64,000 nt of DNA. Origin: Acinetobacter beijerinckii CIP 110307 (GTDB lineage Bacteria > Pseudomonadota > Gammaproteobacteria > Pseudomonadales > Moraxellaceae). The notes under the pieces are model-generated. The model saw only the letters and a program-made list of their open reading frames with translations, was not told where the DNA came from and ran no database searches. Numbering within the stretch: the first letter of the stretch is position 1; every line of letters begins with the position of its first letter. Both the position numbers and the translations under genes were made by a program. The stretch spans positions 501,086 through 565,085 of the forward strand of contig NZ_KB849764.1 in assembly GCF_000369005.1 (NCBI RefSeq), read 5' to 3'. Shown here piece after piece: positions 9,202 through 16,792 of the stretch.

Positions 9202-9218
9202 GTAACTTTAAAAGTTAC
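9202..9218. promoter_or_regulatory. Probable Rrf2 operator, copy 2 (perfect palindrome)
   Basis: GTAACTTTAAAAGTTAC is a perfect 17-bp palindrome (8-bp arms around a central A). It lies 14 bp before the oxidoreductase ATG at 9233. The 40-bp spacing to copy 1, about four helical turns, puts both on the same DNA face. Confidence 0.7.
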
Positions 9219-9232
9219 TTAATGGTGTTGGT

Positions 9233-10111
9233 ATGATTTATGATGTGGCAATTATTGGTGGTAGCTATGCGGGATTGGCGGCTGGATTACCATTAGCCCG
9301 AGCTAGAAAAAATATAGTTGTGATTGATGCGGGGCAAAGAAGAAATCGATTTGCGAAGTTCTCACATGGATTTTTAACTCAAGATGGTACTGACGCTACA
9401 GAAATTGCGAGAGTGGGTAAGCAGCAATTATTGCAATATGAAACTGTAGCTTGGCAAGATGGATCGGTAAAACGGATTGAAAAAAGAGATGATCAATTTC
9501 ATATTTGTATTGATGCTACGCATGCGGTAATTGCCAAGAAAATCATAATCGCAACGGGCGTGACTGATCAATTACCTAATATTAAAGGCTTAGTTGAGAG
9601 GTGGGGCGAAACTATTTTTCATTGCCCGTATTGTCATGGTTATGAGTTGAATCAAGGCAGCATTGGACTAATTGCGAGTTCAGAGCATTCAGTACATATG
9701 GGGATGATGTTACCAGACTGGGGAAGTGTTACATTTTTTTTAAACAATCAGTCAATTGAAACTGATGTGCGAGAGCAATTAATAGCAAGGGGAGTTAGCA
9801 TTGAAGATAGACCGATTAAGGAAATTATCGAGCAATCAACCCTTGTTTTAGAAGATGACAGCAAAATGAAGATGGATGGCATATTTGTAACCAGTAAATG
9901 TCTGATTTCGCAAGATTGGATCTATAAATTAGGCTGTGAAATTGAACAAAATATTATGGGTGAAATGATTAAAACCAATGCATTAAAAGAAACTTCTGAA
10001 ATGGGTATTTTTGCCTGTGGGGATGTCGCCCGTTTAGGTGGGTCAGTTTCGCTCGCTGTTGGTGATGGTACGATGGCAGGCGTAGCGGCTCATAGATCAC
10101 TTATATTTTAA
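9233..10111 (+). CDS. Thioredoxin reductase-like flavin oxidoreductase
   Basis: This 292-residue NAD(P)H/FAD protein has the class II thioredoxin reductase fold. The N-terminal dinucleotide motif is IIGGSYAGLAAG. A redox Cys pair HCPYCHGYE lies near residues 129-137, the position of the TrxR active site. The C-terminal FAD motif contains FACGDV. CPYC instead of CATC, and the short length, point to the TrxA-independent TrxR-like group. The substrate could be a disulfide or a small electrophile. Control by the divergent Rrf2 regulator suggests a stress role (inference). A terminator follows. Confidence 0.85.
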   Translation: MIYDVAIIGGSYAGLAAGLPLARARKNIVVIDAGQRRNRFAKFSHGFLTQDGTDATEIARVGKQQLLQYETVAWQDGSVKRIEKRDDQFHICIDATHAVIAKKIIIATGVTDQLPNIKGLVERWGETIFHCPYCHGYELNQGSIGLIASSEHSVHMGMMLPDWGSVTFFLNNQSIETDVREQLIARGVSIEDRPIKEIIEQSTLVLEDDSKMKMDGIFVTSKCLISQDWIYKLGCEIEQNIMGEMIKTNALKETSEMGIFACGDVARLGGSVSLAVGDGTMAGVAAHRSLIF

Positions 10112-10114
10112 GTT

Positions 10115-10156
10115 TAAAAAACCTTCTCTATACAAAAATAGAGAAGGTTCTTTTCT
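10115..10156. terminator. Bidirectional terminator between convergent genes
   Basis: AACCTTCTCTAT (10120-10131) pairs perfectly with ATAGAGAAGGTT (10138-10149). An A-run lies on the left and a T-rich stretch on the right, so it can serve both the oxidoreductase and the diiron protein gene. Confidence 0.85.
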
Positions 10157-10160
10157 AAAT

Positions 10161-11021
10161 TTAAGCCAATTTACGAAATGCTTCATACTGATAACTAACA
10201 ATTTGCTCATCCCAAAATTGTTGCCATAAGTCACAATATTCTAGACAGATTTGACGAATCGAGCTGTAGTCAGATTCTACACAAGCTTGAGCCAAAACAA
10301 ACCATAAGTCATCTTCATGATCATCATCAGCTGCTTCCGCAGTTTCATCATGAGAAACGCCATGCACAAAGTAATAACCGCTATCAACATCAAAGCCAAC
10401 GGCACTTGTTGCTTGACGTAAAGCAGGGCTAAATAAAATAACTTCTTCTTCAGCCACAGCCAACAGAGCAGCTACTGCATGATAACAATCAAATGAGTCT
10501 TCTAAATAGTTACGAACTTGTTGAGCAATAATTGAAGGTTGATAGTTATTTCGCTCTGCTTGAGTTAGATCAAACTCATTTAGAACATCTTCAAAAAGCG
10601 GATAATGCGCGTATTGAGGATTACCTGAATAGTATCCATCTTTGTCTAGGGCTGGACGGAAACCAAATTCGTCAAGAATGTTTAGATTAAGTAAAAAGCG
10701 TGGAAACATTTTTGAACCCGATAACAATCGTGGTTCAAGTTGCTTAGTTTGGAATTGAGCCATTAATAAAGCATCAGTGAATACTTGAACAATGGCATGG
10801 CGATATTCTAAATGAATGTGTTTCAGTGTTTCTTTATCTATTAAACCATCATTTAGCAGTTGGATAGCAGGATGCTTTGAAACAGGATGATTGGAAATTT
10901 CTGCTCTTAAATCACTCAGAAATTTAACATTCTTGTTCCATTGTTCTTCAGAAATACTATTTTTCATTCCGTCTATAGCTTTCTGTCTTGGGTTATCAAA
11001 ATCTTCAAATTGTTTTGGCAT
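10161..11021 (-). CDS. Iron-containing redox enzyme family (heme-oxygenase-like diiron) protein
   Basis: This 286-residue, all-alpha protein looks like the heme-oxygenase-like diiron oxidase/oxygenase (HDO) superfamily, annotated as iron-containing redox enzyme family. Candidate metal ligands lie on successive helices: Glu/His in HIHLEYRHA, Glu residues in AEEEVIL, and the His/Asp/Glu cluster from HGVSHDETAEAADDD. The spacing fits the family's pattern. Related enzymes include UndA and SznF-type oxygenases, so it may oxidise a fatty acid or amino acid. The true substrate is unknown. It stands alone, convergent with the oxidoreductase. Confidence 0.7.
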   Translation of the reverse strand: MPKQFEDFDNPRQKAIDGMKNSISEEQWNKNVKFLSDLRAEISNHPVSKHPAIQLLNDGLIDKETLKHIHLEYRHAIVQVFTDALLMAQFQTKQLEPRLLSGSKMFPRFLLNLNILDEFGFRPALDKDGYYSGNPQYAHYPLFEDVLNEFDLTQAERNNYQPSIIAQQVRNYLEDSFDCYHAVAALLAVAEEEVILFSPALRQATSAVGFDVDSGYYFVHGVSHDETAEAADDDHEDDLWFVLAQACVESDYSSIRQICLEYCDLWQQFWDEQIVSYQYEAFRKLA

Positions 11022-11467
11022 AGTTTTGTACTCAATGAATTAATATTATTGCTTTTCCAATTATATAGTTTAGATTTACTTTGGTTGCTTTTGAATATAA
11101 CTATTAGTTCAACCAAATATCTTTTTATTGGATAATTTAAATATAAAATGATTTTTTTGTGAAATCAATTTATTAAGCAATCTAAAAAATATAAATATAG
11201 TTCGTTAATTAACCTAAATTTTAGCAAAAGGTGATATACTTCACTATATATTTTAATTTTTTTAAAATAGAAAAATTTTTTTACAAATGATCTTGTTTGT
11301 TATTCAATTTTTGCTTAATTTATAAGGTGAGACAATAAAGAAAAATTTCATATTTTCTAGAATGTTCTTAAAAGAATATAAATTAACATAGTTGCCAGAA
11401 ATCACCAGCTTAACTATGTCTAAATAATGCATTAAGTTTTTTGATAGAATTCTAAAAGGATAATAAA
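11022..11467. other. AT-rich intergenic region upstream of the tetR-type gene
   Basis: This stretch between the divergent diiron-protein and TetR-type genes is extremely AT-rich and I see no convincing gene in it. It contains one clear inverted repeat at 11386-11419. Promoters for both genes should lie here, but the base composition gives too many -10-like sites to choose among. Confidence 0.6.
11386..11419. repeat. Inverted repeat upstream of the TetR-family gene
   Basis: ACATAGTT (11386-11393) and AACTATGT (11412-11419) are perfect 8-bp arms separated by 18 bp. They end 48 bp before the TetR start. They could be a TetR-type operator, though the spacer is long for one dimer, or an RNA hairpin in the leader. 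Confidence 0.45.
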
Positions 11468-12028
11468 ATGTCAAAAAAAGAAGATATTATTGCAACGGCT
11501 CTGAATCTCTTTAACCGCTATAACTACAGCTCAGTTGGGGTGGATCGTATCATAAGTGAATCAGGCGTCGCCAAGATGACCTTCTATAAGTACTTTCCAT
11601 CGAAAGAAAACTTGATAGAAGAGTGTTTGTCACGTCGGAATAAAAGTATCCAAGAGGCTATTGAAAGTGAAATCAGTTTAAAAGATGAAGATGACTACTT
11701 AGGGAAAATCAAAGCAGTTTATTTTTGGCATTTAGCATGGTTTAACTCAGATGACTTTCATGGATGTATGTTTCAAAAAGCATCACTTGAAATATTGCAA
11801 CAGTATCCATCTATTATTGGTCCTATTGTTGCTTATCGAGAGTGGTTAATGACATTGCTCGAAGATTTATTTGAAAAAGCGAAAGTTTATCAACCTCATG
11901 TATTAACATCTATGTATATAAATATATTGGATGGAATGACGGCTTATGCCAAAGTGAATAAAGATCATGCTCAGATAGAGGAATGTTGGTATTATATTGA
12001 AAAACTCATTAATCTAGATGCTGCATAA
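11468..12028 (+). CDS. TetR/AcrR-family transcriptional regulator
   Basis: This 186-residue regulator has the TetR N-terminal DNA-binding domain at residues 1-50: IIATALNLFNRYNYSSVGVDRII, then SGVAKMTFYKYFPSKENLI. The helical ligand-binding domain that follows has WHLAWFNSDDFHGCMFQKAS, similar to AcrR-type regulators that sense small hydrophobic compounds. The AAAAGGA ribosome binding site is well placed. No target gene is adjacent in the same direction, so it probably controls itself or distant genes. An inverted repeat in its leader is a candidate operator. Confidence 0.88.
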   Translation: MSKKEDIIATALNLFNRYNYSSVGVDRIISESGVAKMTFYKYFPSKENLIEECLSRRNKSIQEAIESEISLKDEDDYLGKIKAVYFWHLAWFNSDDFHGCMFQKASLEILQQYPSIIGPIVAYREWLMTLLEDLFEKAKVYQPHVLTSMYINILDGMTAYAKVNKDHAQIEECWYYIEKLINLDAA

Positions 12029-12104
12029 TATATTAAGTATTTCTTAATAAACTATCTTATGGTGATTAATATAAATATATTCTTAATTATTATTTATTTA
12101 AAAT

Positions 12105-12137
12105 TAAAAAACCGAGGTAATCACCTCGGTTTTTTAA
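12105..12137. terminator. Bidirectional terminator between tetR-type gene and fpr
   Basis: ACCGAGGT (12111-12118) and ACCTCGGT (12123-12130) form a GC-rich stem with a 4-nt loop, preceded by A-rich and followed by T-rich DNA. Confidence 0.9.
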
Positions 12138-12149
12138 TACCGTTAAAAA

Positions 12150-12929
12150 TTATTTTTCAACAAACGCTCGTTCGATTACATAATCACCCATAACGCCCAT
12201 GCGTGGAGATTCGACTAAACCATGTTGATCAAGTAAAGCAGCAACATCTTTTAGAAAAGCAGGGCTACCACAAAGCATTGCGCGGTCTGTTTCGCGATTG
12301 AAACGTGGTAAACCTATTTTCTCAAATAATTCGCCAGTTTCAATTGCTGTCGTAACACGACCTTGAGTGTGGAATGGTTCACGAGTAACAGTTGGGTAGT
12401 AAACTAATTTATCTTTGATACCTAACTCTTCGAAAAACTCATGATTTGGTAATTCATTTAAAATCAAATCTTGATAAGCAAGCTCTGATACATAACGTGT
12501 ACCATGTACCATGATCACTTTTTCAAATTTTTCATAAGTCTCTGGATCACGAAGAAGTGAAAGGAATGGTGCAAGACCCGTACCAGAAGACAAAAGGTAC
12601 AAGTTTTTACCTGGTAATAAATCATCATGTACTAAAGTGCCTGTAGGCTTTTTAGAAATAAGAATTTCGTCGCCCACTTGTACTTTTTGTAAAATAGAAG
12701 TTAATGGACCGTCTTGTACTTTAATCGAGAAGAATTCTAGTTCTTCTTCATAATTTGCACTCGCGATCGAATAAGCGCGCATTAAAGGCTTACCATTCAC
12801 TTCAAGACCGATCATCACAAACTGACCATTTTTAAAACGTAGGCTTGTATCGCGTGTCGTTTTAAAACTGAAAAGTGTGTCATTCCAGTGGTGAACATGA
12901 GTAATGCGTTCAACGTTAAAAGCAGCCAT
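12150..12929 (-). CDS. fpr: Ferredoxin/flavodoxin-NADP+ reductase
   Basis: Fpr is a FAD enzyme exchanging electrons between NADPH and ferredoxin or flavodoxin. It supports Fe-S cluster repair and the oxidative stress response. The 259-residue length is typical of subclass I bacterial FPRs. The FAD-binding motif RAYSIAS lies near residues 50-56 and the NADP-binding SSGTGLAPFLSLL near residues 114-126. The protein ends in ERAFVEK, as is common in this family, where the C-terminal residues stack near the flavin. It is monocistronic, ending in a shared terminator. Confidence 0.93.
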   Translation of the reverse strand: MAAFNVERITHVHHWNDTLFSFKTTRDTSLRFKNGQFVMIGLEVNGKPLMRAYSIASANYEEELEFFSIKVQDGPLTSILQKVQVGDEILISKKPTGTLVHDDLLPGKNLYLLSSGTGLAPFLSLLRDPETYEKFEKVIMVHGTRYVSELAYQDLILNELPNHEFFEELGIKDKLVYYPTVTREPFHTQGRVTTAIETGELFEKIGLPRFNRETDRAMLCGSPAFLKDVAALLDQHGLVESPRMGVMGDYVIERAFVEK

Positions 12930-13029
12930 TAAAGGTCTCGATCACAGTTAAAAGAAACAGGTTGCTATTCTAATCTAAAATCATTCTCGATAAACTGAAT
13001 ATATTTAATTGTGTTTATAAGAAAAAGTG

Positions 13030-13773
13030 ATGAACGATTCTGTAGTGATGCCGATAATCGGTTACATGAACTCTCCTTATCGAGAGAAATTTGGTATTCC
13101 AAGACAACCTAACTTGGTTGAGATTGAGTCATATATTGAAATGAGCGAGCCTTACAATGATGTTTTGGCGTTTGATGGAATTGAAGAGTTTAGCCATTTA
13201 TGGTTGTTATGGCAGTTTCATGAAAATAAAAATTCAGATAACTCTTTGAATCAAATGTCTAAATTTCGTTCACAAGTGCGACCGCCAAGACTTGGAGGCA
13301 ACCAGAAAATAGGTGTTTTCGCTACACGAAGCATGTATCGTCCAGCTCCAATTGGTTTATCGGTAGTACGATTTAAAAGAGTAGAAAAAATTGGCAAATC
13401 TATACGGCTTTATGTTTCAGGTAGTGATCTATTAAATGGAACACCAATTTTAGACATCAAACCATATATCCAATACTCGGACGCGATTCAGGATTCAATC
13501 AGCGGGTATGCCCAAGATGAGCCATCGAGAAAAGTTGTGGTTTGGACGCAAAATGCTCAACTACAACAAAGCCAATTATTGAAGCAATCTATTTTGAATA
13601 AAAAAGTACTTGATGAACTAGAACAAGTGTTATCTTTAGATCCTCGACCTGCGTATCAAAATGATGCAGAGCGAGTCTATGGAATGTGTTTTGCTGAAGT
13701 GAATATTCGTTTTACTGTGGACGATCAGAATGTCACGGTTATAAATGTAGAGCAAACAAACTTAAAAATATAA
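13030..13773 (+). CDS. trmO: tRNA (N6-threonylcarbamoyladenosine37-N6)-methyltransferase TrmO
   Basis: TrmO methylates the t6A base at position 37 of some threonine tRNAs using SAM. The protein has the YaeB/TsaA beta-barrel signature: IGYMNSPYREKFGIPRQP at the N-terminus, then the FSHLWLLWQFHEN segment and the SAM-binding stretch FATRSMYRPAPIGLS. The C-terminal part ends near YGMCFAEVNI as usual. The frame begins at GTG 13027 and I prefer the ATG at 13030. It is followed 30 bp later by the gspE-type gene, and the two may be cotranscribed. Confidence 0.92.
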   Translation: MNDSVVMPIIGYMNSPYREKFGIPRQPNLVEIESYIEMSEPYNDVLAFDGIEEFSHLWLLWQFHENKNSDNSLNQMSKFRSQVRPPRLGGNQKIGVFATRSMYRPAPIGLSVVRFKRVEKIGKSIRLYVSGSDLLNGTPILDIKPYIQYSDAIQDSISGYAQDEPSRKVVVWTQNAQLQQSQLLKQSILNKKVLDELEQVLSLDPRPAYQNDAERVYGMCFAEVNIRFTVDDQNVTVINVEQTNLKI

Positions 13774-13803
13774 ATGATTCATAAATTTGGGGAATAAACG
13801 GTT

Positions 13804-15582
13804 ATGCAAGCGCAGGCGAAATTTGCAAACTTTTCATTTACGATCGATGTAACGTGGTGTTTAGAGCAACTACAAAAAGATGGGCGAATTACAGAAAGAG
13901 ATAAGCTTCTTATTCAAACCACTCATCGTCAAAAGGATCAGTTGAAATGGCATCCGTTGCAATGGATTGCGAGCTTTAACTTAAAAGATCAGTTAAATGT
14001 ACCAAATACTTTAACCTTGAATCGTTTGTGTCTATGGTTAGCAGAAAAAGCAGAAATTCCGCTGTTTGTGATTGATCCACTCAAAGCAGATGTTGCAGCA
14101 CTAACAAGTGTGATGTCGCAAGAGTTTGCTGTTAGAAATCATATTTTAGCTGTTGAAGTCCAAGCGGATAGGATTTTAATTGGAACAGATCAGCCCTTTA
14201 CAACAGAATGGTTGAACAATTTAGAGCGAAGTTTAGCGCCTCGTAAAATCGAAAAAGTTTTATTGAGCCCTGAACAATTACAACGCTATATTGTTGAGTA
14301 TTACCAAGTTAGTCGAGCAGTCAACTCATCACAAAGTACGACATCATTTGATCGAGATAACAAAGGTGTAGAAGCGCTATTACAACTCGGTGATACACAA
14401 AATCCCGATGCCAACGATCAACATATTGTGAAATTAGTAGATTGGGTATTGCAGTTTGCCTTTGAACAAGGTGCAAGTGATATTCATCTAGAGCCACGCA
14501 AAGATAAAGGTAAGGTGCGTTTTCGTATAGATGGCGTTTTGCACACGATTTATAATATGCCAGCCAATACACTTACTGCTGTTATTTCTCGTATTAAGAT
14601 TCTTGGTCGTATGAATGTCGCTGAAAAACGCAAACCTCAAGATGGTCGCTTAAAAACCCGTACCCCAAAAGGACAAGAAACCGAACTGCGATTATCAACA
14701 CTACCAACCGCCTTTGGTGAAAAGTTGGTTATGCGTATTTTTGATCCCGAAGTATTGGTACGTAGTTTTCAACAGTTGGGATTTGAAGGGCATTTACTAC
14801 ACAGTTGGCAGCAGCTGACGCAGCACAGCCACGGTATTATTTTGGTCACAGGGCCAACAGGTTCGGGGAAAACCACAACCTTATATTCTTCATTAAAACA
14901 ATTGGCTACCGAACAAGTCAATGTCTGTACGATTGAAGATCCAATTGAAATGTTGGAACCAAGTTTTAATCAGATGCAGGTCAATCCGAATATTGAACTT
15001 GGTTTTGCTGATGGTGTACGTGCTTTAATGCGCCAAGATCCAGACATTATTATGGTCGGTGAGGTTCGAGATCATGATACTGCAAATATGGCGATTCAAG
15101 CGGCTTTAACAGGTCACTTGGTCTTATCAACCTTACATACTAACGATGCTCCCTCAAGTCTTACACGCTTACATGATTTAGGTATTCAACCATTTTTGAC
15201 AGCAGCCACTATTTTAGGCATTTTGGCGCAACGATTAGTGCGTAAACTTTGTCCTCATTGTAAACAACAAACACAGATGAATGAGCAACAATGGGAGCAT
15301 CTGACCTTTGATTATATGATGGATATGCCAGAGACTATGTATAAGGCAGTTGGATGTGAAGTTTGTCGTCAAACTGGTTACAAAGGTCGTGTCGGAATTT
15401 ATGAGTTCATGCCTGTTAGTTTAGAGTTAAAGTCGATTATCAGTGCCAATGGCACATTGAATGACTTAAAAGCACAGGCAAAAAAAGAAGGTGTTGAACC
15501 TTTGCGTATTGCGGGTGCGCGTAAAGTGATTGAAGGTATGACCACATTAGAGGAAGTATTGCGAGTGGTGCCTTTGAATTAA
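13804..15582 (+). CDS. gspE: GspE/PulE-family secretion ATPase
   Basis: This 592-residue hexameric AAA-type ATPase belongs to the type II secretion/type IV pilus group. An N-terminal MshEN-like domain leads to the core. The Walker A GPTGSGKTT lies near residues 357-365, followed by the Asp box (EDPIE), Walker B (DIIMVGEVRD) and His box (TLHTND). A zinc-binding insert has CPHC and CEVC near residues 481 and 520. It most resembles GspE, the motor of type II secretion. No other gsp gene is adjacent, in keeping with the scattered T2SS genes of Acinetobacter. PilB is less likely. Confidence 0.87.
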   Translation: MQAQAKFANFSFTIDVTWCLEQLQKDGRITERDKLLIQTTHRQKDQLKWHPLQWIASFNLKDQLNVPNTLTLNRLCLWLAEKAEIPLFVIDPLKADVAALTSVMSQEFAVRNHILAVEVQADRILIGTDQPFTTEWLNNLERSLAPRKIEKVLLSPEQLQRYIVEYYQVSRAVNSSQSTTSFDRDNKGVEALLQLGDTQNPDANDQHIVKLVDWVLQFAFEQGASDIHLEPRKDKGKVRFRIDGVLHTIYNMPANTLTAVISRIKILGRMNVAEKRKPQDGRLKTRTPKGQETELRLSTLPTAFGEKLVMRIFDPEVLVRSFQQLGFEGHLLHSWQQLTQHSHGIILVTGPTGSGKTTTLYSSLKQLATEQVNVCTIEDPIEMLEPSFNQMQVNPNIELGFADGVRALMRQDPDIIMVGEVRDHDTANMAIQAALTGHLVLSTLHTNDAPSSLTRLHDLGIQPFLTAATILGILAQRLVRKLCPHCKQQTQMNEQQWEHLTFDYMMDMPETMYKAVGCEVCRQTGYKGRVGIYEFMPVSLELKSIISANGTLNDLKAQAKKEGVEPLRIAGARKVIEGMTTLEEVLRVVPLN

Positions 15583-15669
15583 ACAGAAAATTTTAATCTT
15601 CAGATTCGCCTCATTTTCATTTGTTTTAATGACTACATCGAAATGATGAACAATGATGAGGGTATAAAG

Positions 15670-16035
15670 ATGAACCTATTTTCTAAAGTTGCAGTTGTTG
15701 CTGGTTTAGTTGGTGTTACAACGTTTGCAGTTGCAAATACAGGTGCAGTTAACCAACAAGCTTTAGCACCAACACAGACAACAACTGTCAAACAGGCGTT
15801 AACGTTAAAAGATGATACACCTGTGCAATTGAAAGGCTATGTCGTTAAATCCACAGGTGATGAAAAGTACCAATTCAGTGATCAAACTGGCAGTATTACT
15901 GTCGATATTGACGATGATTTATGGCAAGGGAAACCAATTTCAGCTAAAACACCTGTGACCATTATTGGCGAAATAGACATTGACTACAAACCAGCGAAAC
16001 GTGTTGAAGTTGATGTGGATCAAGTTCAATTCTAA
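15670..16035 (+). CDS. ygiW: YgiW/YdeI-family periplasmic OB-fold stress protein
   Basis: This small exported protein of the bacterial OB-fold (BOF) family is associated with stress and peptide resistance. The ATG at 15670 gives 121 residues starting with a signal peptide (MNLFSKVAVVAGLVGVTTFAVA). An upstream in-frame ATG at 15643 would put extra polar residues before it. A GAGGG ribosome binding site supports 15670. The BOF core (VQLKGYVVKSTGDEKYQF, then the VTIIGEID strand) is clear. It sits next to a QseBC-like pair, as ygiW does in enteric bacteria, but a terminator separates them. Confidence 0.88.
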   Translation: MNLFSKVAVVAGLVGVTTFAVANTGAVNQQALAPTQTTTVKQALTLKDDTPVQLKGYVVKSTGDEKYQFSDQTGSITVDIDDDLWQGKPISAKTPVTIIGEIDIDYKPAKRVEVDVDQVQF

Positions 16036-16052
16036 TCACAGATTGTCAATAG

Positions 16053-16085
16053 AAAACCACATGATATTCATGTGGTTTTTTGTTT
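16053..16085 (+). terminator. Rho-independent terminator after ygiW
   Basis: AAAACCACATGA (16053-16064) and TCATGTGGTTTT (16068-16079) form a 12-bp stem with a 3-nt loop, followed by T-rich DNA. It separates ygiW from the two-component genes. Confidence 0.88.
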
Positions 16086-16128
16086 ATGCTTTAATTCAAT
16101 ATTGAAAATAAAATGAGAGCGTTTATTG

Positions 16129-16791
16129 ATGCGAATTTTATTGGCTGAAGACGATGCTTCTCAAGCAGAAAGCATTAAAGACTGGCTGGAAATGGATGGT
16201 TACAGCGTCGATTGGGTTGAGCGAGGTGATTACGTGATTGCTGCAATCGAACAACATCAATATGACTGTATATTATTAGATAGAGGTTTACCTCAGGCAT
16301 TGGGAGACGACATTCTAAAAACGATACGTCGCCAAAATATGAAAACACCTGTCATTTTTATCACAGCAAAAGATCATGTTCATGATCGTGTTGAAGGATT
16401 AGATTTAGGTGCAAATGACTATTTGGTTAAACCTTTTAATTTAGAGGAGTTGTCCGCTCGTGTCCGTTCCCAGTTGAGACACCATCACTCAGAAGTTGGT
16501 CAGTATCTTAATTTTTTAGATTTACAACTTGATCCTCAAGCGAAAACACTTGTGAAAGCAGGTAAACCCATCAACCTTACTGCCAAAGAGTTTCAGATTT
16601 TGTATAAGCTCATGCAAAAAACGAATCATATTTTGACACGTGAGCAGCTTGAAGAATCACTTTATGCATGGGGAGATGAAATTGAAAGTAATGCAATTGA
16701 AGTTTTTATTTATCAAATTCGTAAAAAAATTGGCGGACATTACATCAAAACCATACGGGGTTTAGGCTATCGAATGCATCAGGAAGAGTAG
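16129..16791 (+). CDS. qseB: OmpR-family response regulator, QseB-like
   Basis: This 220-residue response regulator has the receiver domain at residues 1-115: acidic pocket EDD at 7-9, phosphoacceptor Asp51 in LLDRGLP, and the switch Lys in VKPFN. A C-terminal winged helix follows with the TIRGLGYRM ending. The ATG at 16129 is preferred over TTG at 16126. It overlaps functionally with the next gene, a histidine kinase 1 bp away, forming one operon. It resembles QseB more than PmrA by the LLDRGLP and KTIRGLGYR context and the ygiW neighbour. The signal is unknown. Confidence 0.87.
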   Translation: MRILLAEDDASQAESIKDWLEMDGYSVDWVERGDYVIAAIEQHQYDCILLDRGLPQALGDDILKTIRRQNMKTPVIFITAKDHVHDRVEGLDLGANDYLVKPFNLEELSARVRSQLRHHHSEVGQYLNFLDLQLDPQAKTLVKAGKPINLTAKEFQILYKLMQKTNHILTREQLEESLYAWGDEIESNAIEVFIYQIRKKIGGHYIKTIRGLGYRMHQEE

Positions 16792-16792
16792 A

